Assembly (NCBI GenBank): GCA_022578605.1
Contig: MU394060.1
Span: forward strand, 744,001 to 808,000
DNA: 64,000 bases
Direction of reading: 5' to 3'
Source of the DNA: Camillea tinctor
Taxonomy: Eukaryota; Ascomycota; Sordariomycetes; Xylariales; Xylariaceae
The notes under the pieces are model-generated. The model saw nothing but the letters and a program-made list of their open reading frames with translations. It ran no database searches and was not told the DNA's origin. The position numbers and the translations under genes were made by a program. Position 1 is the first letter of the stretch; the number at the start of each line of letters is the position of its first letter. Below are positions 10,320-21,265 of the stretch, in pieces.

Positions 10320-11143
10320 TAGGTGAAGGCCGACTTTGATCATAGCCTTTTCTGGGTCCTATATTGCGACAAGTCCCACATTGTCCTCAGTGGTTATACC
10401 TGATTCTATATTTGCAAGGGCCTCACCATATGTCCGCATCGGTGTATCGCACAGATAGTGTCTTCCAGCGAGTCGGCCATGCGACGGAGCGAAACAATAA
10501 GGTTGTGACGAGTGGCCCTGTGAGCTGTAGCTGCCAACTGCGCAAGCGCCAACTCGTCCAGTGTTGCCGTTGAAGTCGTTTTCACCATCGCGGGGAGCCT
10601 ACGGGCCGATTATGGGGTTATCCTGTCAAGTTTGGCCAGCAAGAGCATTCGATCTACAACTGTTGGGGGACTAGAATGACATCTTTATTAGGACTGAACG
10701 GTAACTGTTGCCTCTATATGATGATTTTTTTCTTTCGACACCTATACGCATATAATCAACAGCGACTAGCTATACTGGGCAAACGAGTATAGATTCACTA
10801 GATCGAAAAATGCGATCAATCGTACATGGTGCAAAATATCCAGTTCTTACCGACGCCCCTTACATACATACACTTTTGCATTGTATTTTACTATGCAAGA
10901 CCCAAGAGCAAGGGAATACAAGCACTGTGCCTCACCGATTGCTACGGGAAGTATTAAATGCAATCTGCAATATATGTGAATACAACGAAGCAGGCAGAGG
11001 TTTCCGTAACTAACGCCACCAACAGTTGAGGTGGCTTCGGCTTGAAAATAGCTGATTAAACAAGCAAGAGTGCGATTACAGTCCGTCATCTTCAAGTTTT
11101 CCTTCTCTCTATTTTTTTGATTACTCTCCTAATCTCAGCCATC
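10320..11143. other. Intergenic; 5' region of the P450 relic
   Basis: A 60-codon minus-strand frame (10588-10406) is helical but not recognisable. Nothing else is supported. The pyrimidine-rich 11095-11143 stretch resembles the leader of the P450 relic. Confidence 0.4.
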
Positions 11144-11971
11144 ATGTTCACAAATGTCAATTTGTTATACGTAGCTTTGGCTGTGGGCAGCCTACTTGTC
11201 CTACGCCTGCTGCTGTCCCGAGATGATCCTAAGAAGGACGAGCTGTGGAATCAACTCGACAAAGTCGGGATCCCCTCTGGGTTATTACCTTGGACCCGTG
11301 CTGCCTTCGCCTCCTGGACGGCCTTGTTGCGGAATACTAATGAAGGGTACCGCAAATTTTGCAAGCAGGGTCGGCCCTTCGCTCTGCCTACAATCTGGAC
11401 CGGCAAAGCCGTTGTCGTCCTTCCGCCGTCAGCTCTGCACCTCACTAACAGGCCAGATAGCGAGCTCATCGCTTTCTGGGCTTTAGTCTAGAATATACAG
11501 CTGTCGTACTTCATCCCTGACCAAGAGGTTATTGCGAATGTCATCCATTTTGAAGTTTCGCGCAAGGATTTGACCAAGCGGAACGTAGATCGCCAACTTG
11601 CCCCAACAGCTGAAGAGGTTGATGCCTGCTTCCGCACCCTGTGGGGGGTTAGTACAGAATGGACAACAGTTAATGGCTGGGACAGGTGCGGTCAGATTAT
11701 CGCCCGTGTAGCTCTGCGCACTTTACTCGGCTTCCCCATCTGTCGGGACGAGGAGCTTGTGAAGGCTACGCAGAGTTTTGCTAATAATCTCTTTACCGCC
11801 GCCGCCATCATCAACTGCATGCCACCAGCCCTGAGGCCGATCCTGGGGCCGATTTTAGCGTTACCGACGAAGCACTACCGTACTCGTTACCGTAAAATCG
11901 TGGTACCCGTAATCAAGGAACGAATTCGCCTCCGGGAAGAACATGAAAAGACAGGAGAGGGGGAGCTACCA
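11144..11971 (+). pseudogene. Cytochrome P450, 5' part only, one in-frame stop
   Basis: From ATG 11144 the product has an N-terminal anchor (LLYVALAVGSLLVLRLLL) and the opening of a fungal microsomal P450: EGYRKFCKQGRPFALPTIWTG, YFIPDQEVIANV and a long helical middle ending in EKTGEGELP. A TAG at 11489-11491 interrupts it, and exactly the same frame carries on for another 160 codons, so this is a nonsense change and not an intron. CAG to TAG would explain it. At 11971 an apparent intron donor GTACGT follows, but instead of the next exon an LTR copy begins at 11992. The I-helix, ExxR and haem-Cys region are absent from the window. The gene is therefore dead twice over. Confidence 0.75.
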
Positions 11972-11991
11972 GTACGTATTTGCCCATGATC

Positions 11992-12171
11992 TGTGGGGGT
12001 TGACCCCATAAGGCACACACACAAGGCTCTAGGCACAACAGAATATATTGTCGTGCTATGAAGCTATACGTGTGTGTGTGTGTATGTAAGAGAGAGATAA
12101 TGATGATGAAACCAAAAAGGAGAACTAATAACCTTGGAACCAGGCCTGCTGAGTCATCTGCTGACGTAATA
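11992..12171 (-). mobile_element. Second, diverged copy of the 190-bp LTR
   Basis: It matches the 2543-2732 element over its whole length (shared words: tgtgggggt, cacacacaaggctc, gtgctat, gcctgctgagtcatctgctgacgtaa), with scattered substitutions and a shortened GT/GA tract. Its right end reads TA where the first copy has CA. No 5-bp duplication is found (left flank TGATC, right flank AGTGG), so one end is probably truncated or joined to foreign sequence. It sits just after the last P450 exon that survives. Confidence 0.7.
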
Positions 12172-12583
12172 AGTGGCCTCGGGCTTCATCTGGGGTATAG
12201 GGTGGCAGGACCTTCGTAGAAAGGTCGGGGATACTATTATATCCAACCAAACAAGCGCTTCGGTAGAAGGCAACAAGGAGGCAGGTGTATAATTTGTGGA
12301 CCAACGACGCCTAAATTTGAGTGAATCGTGTTGTCTGTCCACTAGGCACATGGAATCAGTGAGCAAGAGCCCACCTAAGCCATCATATGATACCTCAAGA
12401 TAGCAAAAGCCTGCCTGAATAAATATGTGCCTTTCCGATATATCATATAGGTCTAGAATGTGTTGCCCTGCTTCTATTCTAGACAGGGACAAGAAAAGCA
12501 TAAAATATGTATCTACCCGGCTTCTCCATCTACTCCCTGTCTAAGACGCAGCCTTGTCAAAGAAACTCTACCAACAACCAACA

Positions 12584-12985
12584 ATGACCAATACTCCAAC
12601 AGTGTTTGTTACTAGTGCGCCTGGTAGTTAGGGCAGCGCACTTTGCATTACCTATACCTCTCGGCTCCTTCTTCGATGCCCATGTTCGAAGCAAGAAGCG
12701 TGTCGAGTAAGCCGTCATCGATGGCGGGTTCTCACGTTAGACAATCCTGCGCCCTATATTTTTTATAGCCAACTTCATCGAGCCTAAGATCCAGTTCGGC
12801 TACATTGAGACTAAGAAGGATTCTTGGACGACCTCCCTGACACCCGAGTTTCCACTTGGGCTTGCCGACCACGTCGATATCGCCCATCTCGCAGCTGCGG
12901 CGTTCCAGGATCCTACCATGTTCCACGGCCGGGAGCTAGGTGTTGTCAGCGAGAATCTTCTGGTTGTTTGCGAGGCTCAACAAAG
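12584..12985 (+). pseudogene. NmrA-like NAD(P)-binding protein relic
   Basis: The ATG at 12584 starts a Rossmann strand (TPTVFVTSAPGS) that runs into a TAG at 12629-12631, where the family has the Gln-Gly of its dinucleotide loop. After a region with frame changes, the second half is readable: TILRPIFFIANF, GYIETKKDSW, FPLGLADHVDIAHLAAAAFQ and FHGRELGVVSE, the C-terminal pattern of NmrA-like regulators/reductases. A TAG at 12738-12740 stands where the family has Trp. Much of the middle is missing. A relic of a sensor or reductase gene, probably part of the same decayed cluster as the P450. Confidence 0.6.
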
Positions 12986-13450
12986 AACCATATCCTTGAT
13001 CTAGTCTAGTCAAACTAGTTAAATATAGGCGCGTAGTTATTAAGTGGAAATGCAATTTAGTTACGGAAAGCAAGTCAGGAGCCTCAAGTTGCATGAGACA
13101 ACACTCTTTTATTACGATTAGACACTTACCCGATCCCTTATTTCTTACCCCTCTCCCGCCTCACCTTTGAGTAGTACATATGTATAGGTACTACATTTGA
13201 AGTACCTTCTTTTGTCAATATCTGTACTGAGTAAGTATCAAGTCTCAGATCCCCTCACGGTTGGTTGAACTTGCACTTTTAATAACCCCCCCTCCCGACC
13301 CTACCAGCCGATACCTGATTTATCATTTACTAACCCCGTGTTTTCTGATTTTTCAAACACTCAACTTTATCTTCCTACCAGCACGTCCTAGATTTGGATA
13401 GCTAACTGTCGGCTTGTCGCACCTCCTTTGTTACTTTATTGTTCTAGTCA

Positions 13451-14485
13451 ATGGCCGCAATCCCACCAGAGAAGGCCCCCAAGCCGGGCCTCAACATTTA
13501 CGGCTATGCATCTGTCAATCCCTACAAGGTAACAGTTCTAGCTGAGGAACTGAGGTAGGTGGTACCTTACGCTCCCTCCCCAGAGCAGATGAGCCTCCAG
13601 AACTAAGCAAGAAATGATTTGTTAGCATCCCGTATAACTACATCAGCGTAGATATGGCTGCGTGCGAGAACCAGGCAGAGTGGTATGCGTCCATTAACCC
13701 GAATGGCCGTATGCCCGCTCTCGTTCACGTTAAAGAGGATGGCACCTCCGTAACTGTCTTCGAAAGCGCTGCTTGCTTGCTTTACATAGCTAGCGAGTTT
13801 GATAAGGAGAATAGGTTCTCGTACCCGGTTGGCGTGCCTAAATACTGGACACAGCTGTCTTGGGAAGGTCCCTTTTGAAACTATTTTTTGCCATAGCCGT
13901 TTCCCTTGGGCGGTCAGAGTCTGTAAGCTAATATCCCTATCTTACGTAGCTTTCATGGCAAGTCGCCGGCCTTGGTCCTATGATGGGCCAAACATGCTAC
14001 TTTAACCGGTATGCAACTGAGCCGGTGCCGTACGTTTCGTGGCGCTACACGTCGGAGTGTCGAAGGCTACACCATGTGCTAGACAAGCAGCTAGCAAGTC
14101 CTGTATCTCAAAGCTAGCTTATCCTTTCAACTCCCATTGACAATTTACCTATTAGTCTACTTCTCCTTTCGTGGGCGGAGACCGCATGACGGTTGCCGAC
14201 ATCGCAATCTTTATCTTTGTCCATTCTGCCAGGTGGTGCTGTGTTGATATCAACGAGTTCTCCAACGTCAAGGCGTGGCACGATAAGCTTGCCCAGCGGC
14301 CCGCTTTCCAAAAAGGGCTGCAAGTGCCCGTGCCTTACCTATTAAGCGACGACGCCGTTATCAATCCCGACAACCAGGAATTTTATACAGGTATGCGTAA
14401 GAACGGGGGCCAGATGATCAAGGGGGTAACAGCAAAATGGCAAGGGGATGTCGTTCCGGTGCCCTCTGATCATGCTAATCATTAG
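13451..14485 (+). pseudogene. Glutathione S-transferase (fungal Ure2-like), probably broken at intron 2
   Basis: Coding blocks 13451-13554, 13626-13863, 13950-14102 and 14156-14485 would give a 274-residue GST. The thioredoxin-fold half has GLNIYGYASVNPYKVTVLAEEL, INPNGRMPALVH and FESAACLLYIA; the helical half has VAGLGPMMGQ, WRYTSECRRLHHVLDKQL, GDRMTVADIAIF and VKAWHDKLAQRPAF. Introns 1 (GTAGGT) and 3 have normal ends and phases. Intron 2 does not: the frame reaches TGG at 13861-13863, the next block starts at CTT 13950 in phase 0, but the intron would begin GAAGGT, which lacks a GT donor in the right phase. A one-base loss from a GTAAGGT-like donor would explain this. Without splicing, a TGA follows at once. 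If a non-canonical splice is used, the gene is intact. Confidence 0.6.
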
Positions 14486-15427
14486 GTCATTGAGACTTTC
14501 CGTATAATTACTGGGGCTTTTCTTGAAAACTGAATATGTATAACGACAAGAGACCTTGGATGCCCACTACGGGTAGTCCTTCAAAACAGTATGTATAAGT
14601 GGCGAAGTCTAGCAGTAATATAAACACCGTTATGAAATGTTCTCTTTAAAAGCTGGCAGAATAAGCTAAGCAAAGCAAATTGTTCTTGTTGAGTTGCTGT
14701 TGGCACCAGTCCTTGATTACCCAACATGCACCCCTGAAGCTGTGGGTTTCGATCTACCGGCGTGTGACATGAAGACGCTACTTTGTGTCTATTGCGCTGC
14801 ATATCATCGTAGACTTCTGACATTTGCTGGGCGGTGGGTTGAATTATCTTGCGCATGTCACTCATGACCTGGAGAGTATCGGCCTAGTTGCTATAAGGTG
14901 GAACCGGGGAGTCGGAGAAGGAACCACTTATACCCATATTCTGCCGGATGAGGGGATTAAAAGAATGTAATTAAGTACTTATAACTGCGAATGGCGTCTT
15001 AAAAGGCAGTTATAAATAAGATTGGAATTAGTAGCGGTAGCCTTAGGCAGGACGCTGGCTAGACGTCTATATAAGGAGCGGACAGCGTAGGAAGAGTTAA
15101 GCTTCTTAGGCCATTTTAAATAAACCATTCTAGTTATCATAAATACCTTGTATTTACCCCTTGACACATCCTGAACTCCGATAGAGACGTCATATTATCG
15201 TTACACACATATGTATGTATAAGGTCATCCGCCATTAGGCCCGCTAGCATTCACTCCATTTCATCTATATCTTATATACAACACTATGAGCACCATACTA
15301 TGATAAGAGAAATCTTCAAGAACTTAGCTTGAACTATTTCCATCTCCAGCGGCACCCCGAGTGAAAACCGCCTTCTCCTTTCTGAAAAATCACCCAGATT
15401 TCACTTGTCATTACATAAATTCCAGTC
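14486..15427. other. Intergenic, no supported gene
   Basis: A 94-codon minus-strand frame (14865-14581) is Gln-rich but unrecognised. The stretch 14965-15170 has an LTR-like look on the minus strand (starts TGTCAAGGGG, internal TATATAGA), but I find no second copy and no target duplication. Confidence 0.35.
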
Positions 15428-15886
15428 ATGGTTCAAACTGGACGTGACCTTGTCCAGCCCCATCTCGAAATTGTTCGACCTCTTATCACCAAGCTTTCAA
15501 ATGAAGGTCAACATTACAATGACGCACTTCACGGGCTGAGGAAGCTAAGACTGATGCTCAGCGCCATAGAATGCCGACTGGGTGCGTTTGCCGTCCCTCC
15601 CGACGGGCTTGATAGGCTTAAAGAAATTGAGATATCGATCTTGCGCTGCGAAACGACTCTTGCAAGCATCAAAGACATAACCGAAGTTCTTGCAAGAACT
15701 CCTTTTATGGAAGATCTAACTCGATATTTTAGCAAGTCGATAGTACGTTACTTGAACAAAATTACCGACGTGGCTATCTTGGATCTTCTCCCTGCACTGA
15801 GGAAGCTGGACCTGGGGTACTTGATTCTCAAAGAAGACGATGATGATACTTCCGTCTCGCCCCCTGAATATGTCTGTGCTGGATGA
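15428..15886 (+). CDS. Small helical protein of unknown function
   Basis: Intronless frame of 152 residues from an ATG. It is almost wholly amphipathic helix: NDALHGLRKLRLMLSAIE, DRLKEIEISILRCETTLASI and a C-terminal KSIVRYLNKITDVAILDLLPALRKLDL, ending in an acidic EDDDDT tail. The heptad-like Leu spacing recalls the N-terminal helical bundles found before NACHT/STAND modules in fungi, but no STAND part follows in this window and I do not assign it. Real gene or 5' remnant of a larger one; an open question. Confidence 0.4.
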   Translation: MVQTGRDLVQPHLEIVRPLITKLSNEGQHYNDALHGLRKLRLMLSAIECRLGAFAVPPDGLDRLKEIEISILRCETTLASIKDITEVLARTPFMEDLTRYFSKSIVRYLNKITDVAILDLLPALRKLDLGYLILKEDDDDTSVSPPEYVCAG

Positions 15887-16873
15887 CCTAGCGGGGAGGA
15901 TCTCGAGGGATAAAACAGATTCGTTTTGCGTTAAAATCTGGCCCAGAGATGATGGCCACTCTGATTCAAACAGTATCGCGATATATATACTCAGGGTTAT
16001 AAAAGTGTTTGTACCTTATATTATGGGATCCTTGGAAAGTATACAAAGTTGATACTTTGAAGGGGGAGGAGAGTAGGACTTGACTTGGATATGTATCTGA
16101 ATCCCCCTAAATTGCTCTTTTTAAGCAGTAAAACCTGTTTTTATTTATCTGAAAGCACATTTCTTTATCTCAAATGTTGAAGTAAATATATTTCATTTGG
16201 TTATGCTGGACTCTTCCAACTGTTCATATTCGTGTCTTGTCTGCGTAGAAGCGCGACAGTATTGCCCCTTTTAGGTATATCAGGTTAGCCTTAGGTTAGA
16301 AGGTATTTATAAGAAAGTTCCCCAGCTAACGAAGACCAATAGAAAAGAGGATATGCAGAACTTGAGGCAACAGATGGTCATGTTGTGTTTCCCATAAATG
16401 CAAAAATAAGCTAATCACGAGTGAGATGCGCTTGTCAGCTGGGGGTTCCCAACTATGTAGAATCTCGTTGGTGCGCATTCTAGTGTGGTATTATTAGGGT
16501 GAGACAACGTTTGATCTAGTTCCTGACACTCCTAGGGGATATAAGAGTGTAACTGAAGGATTATATTTATGAATGCATATATTGAGTACCAACCTGGGAG
16601 GAATATGCAATATACGAGTCATGTGGCTTGCTACGGGTTACTAGGGTGTAAATACAATAATACACTTTACGCTTATTGACTTTCTTCTGCTGATCTTAAC
16701 AACTGCAACTATTTTGTGGTCTGTGGTCTGGGAGCTTGCGACACCAGACAAGACAATGGAATCTGTCGTTTGTTAATCCTTGATTGCATCTACAATGAAC
16801 CGGGAACGAAAACTGAAACTTGAATACCTATGCTTAACCCCTACGCCTGCGGACGCTTAGCATCTTTCCCACT
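15887..16873. other. Intergenic, promoter side of the ENPP gene
   Basis: AT-rich, no supported open frame. Confidence 0.5.
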
Positions 16874-19263
16874 ATGTCGCTGCGACCGCTGAATACCACC
16901 GTCGAAAAGGATGGGTCCCTCTTATCTCCCTCATCCTACGACGACGACGCAGCATCGTTACATAGTAGAAGCGACCAGGACACCGATAGTGAAGATGACG
17001 AGATCATTGCTGCCGCCCGCAATAGCCGCGAACTCCGTGCCCGCGACCGCATGGTTTTGATGGAGGAAGAAGAAATGGATAGGCTGGTAACCGACTCGAG
17101 AGCCCAAAAAGAGCGAACCCGGCGAGGGAGCAGCCTGCAAAGGAGGGGCAGCAACCTCGCCCTGCCGAATCCCATCCAGATATTCCGCACCTACGCCCAG
17201 ACCCGATCGAGCAACTCGTTAGACGGCGCAACGAACTCAGTAGAAAACCTAAATGATGAAAAACGAAGAAACAGAAGAAGTCGGCGCAAGGAAAAGAGAG
17301 ACCGGCTGTTAGGGGAAGCTCGAGACGGCGAAGATGGAGAGCTGATGCGTGAGATGGAAGGGGGTCGCATGAGGGATGGCAGTACTACTGGTGATAGCAG
17401 CGATAGAGATGAGGACGACGAGCTTGATCGTCGCGGCCTGATGGGAGGTTCGAGTAAGAAACCAGCAAGAAGGCGCAGGTGGAAGAAATGGATATTCATC
17501 CACACCACTATCGCAGTGGGATTTGCCTTCTTGGTATTGCTTGCTTGGAAGCTATCACTAAACACGAAACGATCCGCCATGGGATTGGCGAGCAACGGCA
17601 CTGCACTTTTTGCGCCAACTACTCTCATCATCAGTCTCGATGGGTTCCGGGCCGATTTCCTTAACCGTGGCCTGACACCGCGGCTGAACGCCTTCGTTAA
17701 GGAGGGTGTGTCGCCGCTATACATGACGCCATCATTTCCATCTGTGACCTTTCCGGTGAGTCTAGCTCATGAGATATTGCATGGCCGCAACTAATACTGA
17801 TCGTAGAACCACTATACTCTGGCCACTGGCTTGTATCCTGAAAGCCACGGCGTAGTGGGCAACACATTCTGGGACCCAGAACTCAAGTCCGATTTCTATT
17901 ACACAGACCCGGAAAGAAGTCTGGATCCCAAATGGTGGGGAGGGGAGCCGTTCTGGGTCACGGCCGAGTTACAAGGCATTCGGTCGGCTGTGCACATGTG
18001 GCCTGGCAGTGAAGCCCATATCATGGGAATGGACCCGAGTTTCCTTGACAAGTACAACGGTAAGGAGACGCTACAGAATAAAGCGGCCCGGATTCTCGAG
18101 TTCCTCGACAAGCCGGGTGTGGAAAATCCAGATGCCGACCCTAGTGACTTGAGACCGCAGGTTATTGCAGCTTATGTCCCCAACGTTGACGCTGATGGTC
18201 ATCGTTATGGGCCTAACAGCACTGAGATCCGCAGTACAATTAGCGAAGTAGATACGATGTTGGACCAGATCTTCCATGGTCTTGAAGAAAGAAACCTCAC
18301 TGACATCGTCAATGTTATCATTGTTTCCGATCACGGCATGGCTACCACCGATGTGAGTCGGATGATCCAGGTCGAAGACTTGGTTGATATGGGTAAAGTG
18401 GACCACCTGGATGGCTGGCCCTTAGTGGGTATCCGGCCCAAGGATCCCAACGACGTACAGGAGCTGTATGAGCAAGCGATCTCTAACACGGAGTCAAACC
18501 CGAATGTTGAAGTCTACCTCAAGGACAAAGATATGCCAGAGAGGTATCACTTTGCCAACAATGATCGCATCGCACCCCTTTGGATTATACCAAAAACAGG
18601 ATGGGCCATTGTCGAGAAGGCGGAATTCGACATCCAGGAAGCCAAGGCAAATAACTTGGTTTACCATCCTCGTGGGCTTCACGGATATGATCACGAGCAT
18701 CCGTTGATGAGAGCCATATTCGTTGCCCGTGGACCGGCTTTCCCACACCAGCCACACAGTAAAGTCGAGGCATTCCGTAAGTCAAACTAACCCAAGTTGC
18801 CGTTACACGGAACCCCCCTGCTAATAGATATATAGAAAACATCAATGTTTACAACATTCTCTGCGACTCTGTTGGCATGCAGCCCATGCCGAATAACGGT
18901 ACTCTTCGTCTCCCATTCCAGGTGGTCGGGCTTCACGACCCCGAAACGGTATTTGAAGAACCAGAAGATCCAGTACCTGTATCATCAGTTACGGCAACAA
19001 ATCCGGATGAAGCCACGGGCATGATGTCCATTCTTCCGGTGGCAACGAGCTCGCCGTCGCAAGAGGCTAAGCCTTCTGAAGAACTGTCGCCCGTAGTGGA
19101 AGTTGATCCTATCGACGAAAAACCAGACGACTCAGGTTCGGATAGCGACGGCGAGAATAGCAGTGGCTCGTGGTGGGACCACATCCAGGATACCATAGAC
19201 TGGGTCAAGGATGAGCTTGATGGTTTCATCGACAAGCTTACGCACTCAAGCAGTTCTTCTTAG
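16874..19263 (+). CDS. Type II membrane ENPP-type nucleotide pyrophosphatase/phosphodiesterase
   Basis: Exons 16874-17755, 17807-18776 and 18836-19263 join to 759 residues (introns 51 and 59 bp, normal ends). A long charged, Ser-rich cytosolic tail (about 1-203) leads to one membrane helix (about 206-228). The rest is an alkaline-phosphatase-fold domain: metal Asp256 in LIISLDGFRADF, nucleophile Thr292 in SVTFPNHYTL (split by intron 1), then GVVGNTFWDP, VPNVDADGHRYGP, VIIVSDHGMA and GLHGYDHEHPLM, which together supply the metal ligands of the ENPP family. The C-terminus is acidic and Ser-rich. Yeast relatives (Npp1/Npp2) hydrolyse nucleotide phosphodiester and pyrophosphate bonds at the cell surface in phosphate and nucleotide scavenging, so a role at the plasma or vacuolar membrane facing outward is likely. 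No damage is seen. Confidence 0.92.
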
Positions 19264-20137
19264 GATATTGTACATAAGTTCTTTTTTCCTTCGTCTTATG
19301 TCTTTTTACCTACGAGCTTTAGACATGGTTATATCTGGAGGGCGTGCACTATTGGATAGCTGGAGTTGATTGGAGTTTGATATGTGCATTCATTACTATG
19401 TTATGTTTTAGAGTGCTAGAGACTCTGTAATGTTACTGCTGAGCTGGAATACCAATAACATGTGCTTCCTCTCTCCGTATTTCTTATTATCATTGAATAG
19501 AATCCCGTCTTTAGGATTAAGTTCGAACTCACCAAAGTGGAATTGACTTTATGGAGAGCCAACCAGTGTTTTAAAACCGGGTTGCACTGTATATCTGACT
19601 GGACTATATTTAGAAGGGATCGTAGTGCCCAGCTTTTGAATTGTACGGTGCACGTTTGGCACTTGCTCCCCCTTTTCTTGGAAGTTCTACAGAATTTGGG
19701 TTCAGTCTAGATTTAGATTATGGGCATATTAAACTCCACCAGTGTTTCTTTAGTGTTATTGTAAAGACGACCGGTGTAGTTAGCTCGAGTTGGGAGATTT
19801 CAGCAAATGAAATCTGCTTCAAGTGCATACCGTCAGTTATCAACTACCAGCAACACACCGTGATTATCTTGCCTGTAACGTACGTCATGCAAAAGGCCAA
19901 TCTATGCGCCTGCTCATGCATTCCTACATCTTGTTGCCAAGTAGGTGCCTAGATTTCACTGGATATGGCCCTTAATATCCCTACCTCTCTCTTGGCGGCG
20001 ACCTGCCAAGAGGAACCACTGGACGGAGTCCTCAGGCCCGACCATCTAGCAGATTACCTAGCGATTTAAACTGCTTGCGCGTCCCTTGCAAGTAGAAAAA
20101 AGAATCGTATTGTAAAGCTTTCATTCAATATGGCATC
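19264..20137. other. Intergenic between ENPP and GT62 genes
   Basis: Holds the 3' end of the ENPP transcript and the promoter of the mannosyltransferase. No further gene seen. Confidence 0.5.
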
Positions 20138-21265
20138 ATGGCAGCCGTCGTGAGGTTCAATTTTAATCGCCTCGGTCTGATATTTGTCGCATGTATACTA
20201 ACCCTCATTCTCTTCCAAACCACGGAATTCCGGAAACGATCGTGGTCTTGCAAAACGCTGTCCTCCTGCGTAGGGCCAGGGGTCCGACCGCATACATACC
20301 ATCACTGGGACAAGGTCGACGAGAATCTCGACGTCTTCATAAGTGAGAAGACTCTCCGCGATGGCACCGTGTTCTACCACCGCCAGACGGAGGGCAGCAA
20401 CCCAGAGACCCTCATCCTAGTGCTAAATAAGGACGAGAAATCGTGGAGCAAGGACTTCCGCTCCACGAACCGGAACATCTACGACTTCGTCGACCTACTC
20501 GTGTCGACGGACCTGGACCTCACCCAGGTGGCCCTGGGCCTACTAACCTCATCGCGCGCGCAGTTCGAGGCCGCCAAGCAAGCCACGCAATCCTTGCCGT
20601 TCGCGCGCGTCGCCCTGCTGTACCGGGAAGACCGCGGCGACGGCCCGGACATCGAGTACGCCCACCGGCACGACCCGGCGGTGCAGCTGCAACGGCGCGC
20701 TACCATCGCAGCGCTCCGGAACTACCTCATGCTGCGCACCCTGCACGACGAGCACCACATCCTCTGGATCGACGCGGACATCGTGGAGCTGTCGCGGGGC
20801 ATCGTGCAGACGCTGATCGCGCGCGCGACGCACCGCGCCGACGCGGGCATCATCACCGCGCTGTGCTCGCAGACCCTCACGTACAACTACGACAAGAACG
20901 CGTGGGCGCTGGACCGCGCCCGCGCCCCCCACCTGCTGGGCCCCGTGCCCGACGACCAGCGCGAGAACGCGGCGTCCGAGCTCGTCGACACCCGCGTCTA
21001 CGTCGATGAGCTCGTCCGCCAGCAGACGCATGACGACTTGGTTCCCGTGGATAGCGTCGGCGGCACGATTCTGTATGTGCGCGCTGACCTCGTGCGCCAG
21101 GGCCTCGCTTTCCCGACCTACAATGTCGTCGGCACCACGTGGGCCCGCGATGGCTGGATTGGCGTCGAGACCGAGGGCTTGTGTTACGTGGCGGGGCACT
21201 TACAGGGCGGCGGGTGTTTTGTCTTGGGCGGGAGTCACAGCGTGAGACATGCGGATCAGAGTTGA
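20138..21265 (+). CDS. GT62 (Anp1/Van1/Mnn9-type) Golgi mannosyltransferase
   Basis: Intronless, 375 residues. A short cytosolic start is followed by one membrane anchor (about 12-27, LGLIFVACILTLILFQ), the type II layout of Golgi glycosyltransferases. The lumenal domain has the GT62 landmarks: VALLYRED, RRATIAALRNYLML, the metal-binding WIDADIVE (Asp212-x-Asp214), DSVGGTILYVRADL and AFPTYNVVGTTWARDGWIGVETEGLCYVA. In yeast such proteins form M-Pol complexes that lengthen the alpha-1,6-mannan backbone of N-glycans. It is much richer in G+C at third codon positions than the flanking DNA and the ENPP gene. This copy ends soon after the conserved VETEGLCYVA motif and may be an additional, diverged paralogue rather than the core Mnn9, Van1 or Anp1. 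Confidence 0.85.
   Translation: MAAVVRFNFNRLGLIFVACILTLILFQTTEFRKRSWSCKTLSSCVGPGVRPHTYHHWDKVDENLDVFISEKTLRDGTVFYHRQTEGSNPETLILVLNKDEKSWSKDFRSTNRNIYDFVDLLVSTDLDLTQVALGLLTSSRAQFEAAKQATQSLPFARVALLYREDRGDGPDIEYAHRHDPAVQLQRRATIAALRNYLMLRTLHDEHHILWIDADIVELSRGIVQTLIARATHRADAGIITALCSQTLTYNYDKNAWALDRARAPHLLGPVPDDQRENAASELVDTRVYVDELVRQQTHDDLVPVDSVGGTILYVRADLVRQGLAFPTYNVVGTTWARDGWIGVETEGLCYVAGHLQGGGCFVLGGSHSVRHADQS

Noticed and set aside
10406..10588. 60-codon minus-strand frame with helical translation
   Set aside because: Resembles an enzyme N-terminus only loosely; no downstream exon could be joined to it.
12154..12501. 115-codon minus-strand frame next to the LTR, tested as copia RNase H
   Set aside because: The expected DxD and SSTEAE-type motifs are absent; the translation is unrecognisable.
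14581..14865. 94-codon minus-strand frame, Gln-rich
   Set aside because: No family motif and no splice-linked continuation upstream.
14965..15170. LTR-like stretch on the minus strand starting TGTCAAGGGG
   Set aside because: No second copy in the window, no target-site duplication and no clear CA end; listed only as a remark under the spacer.
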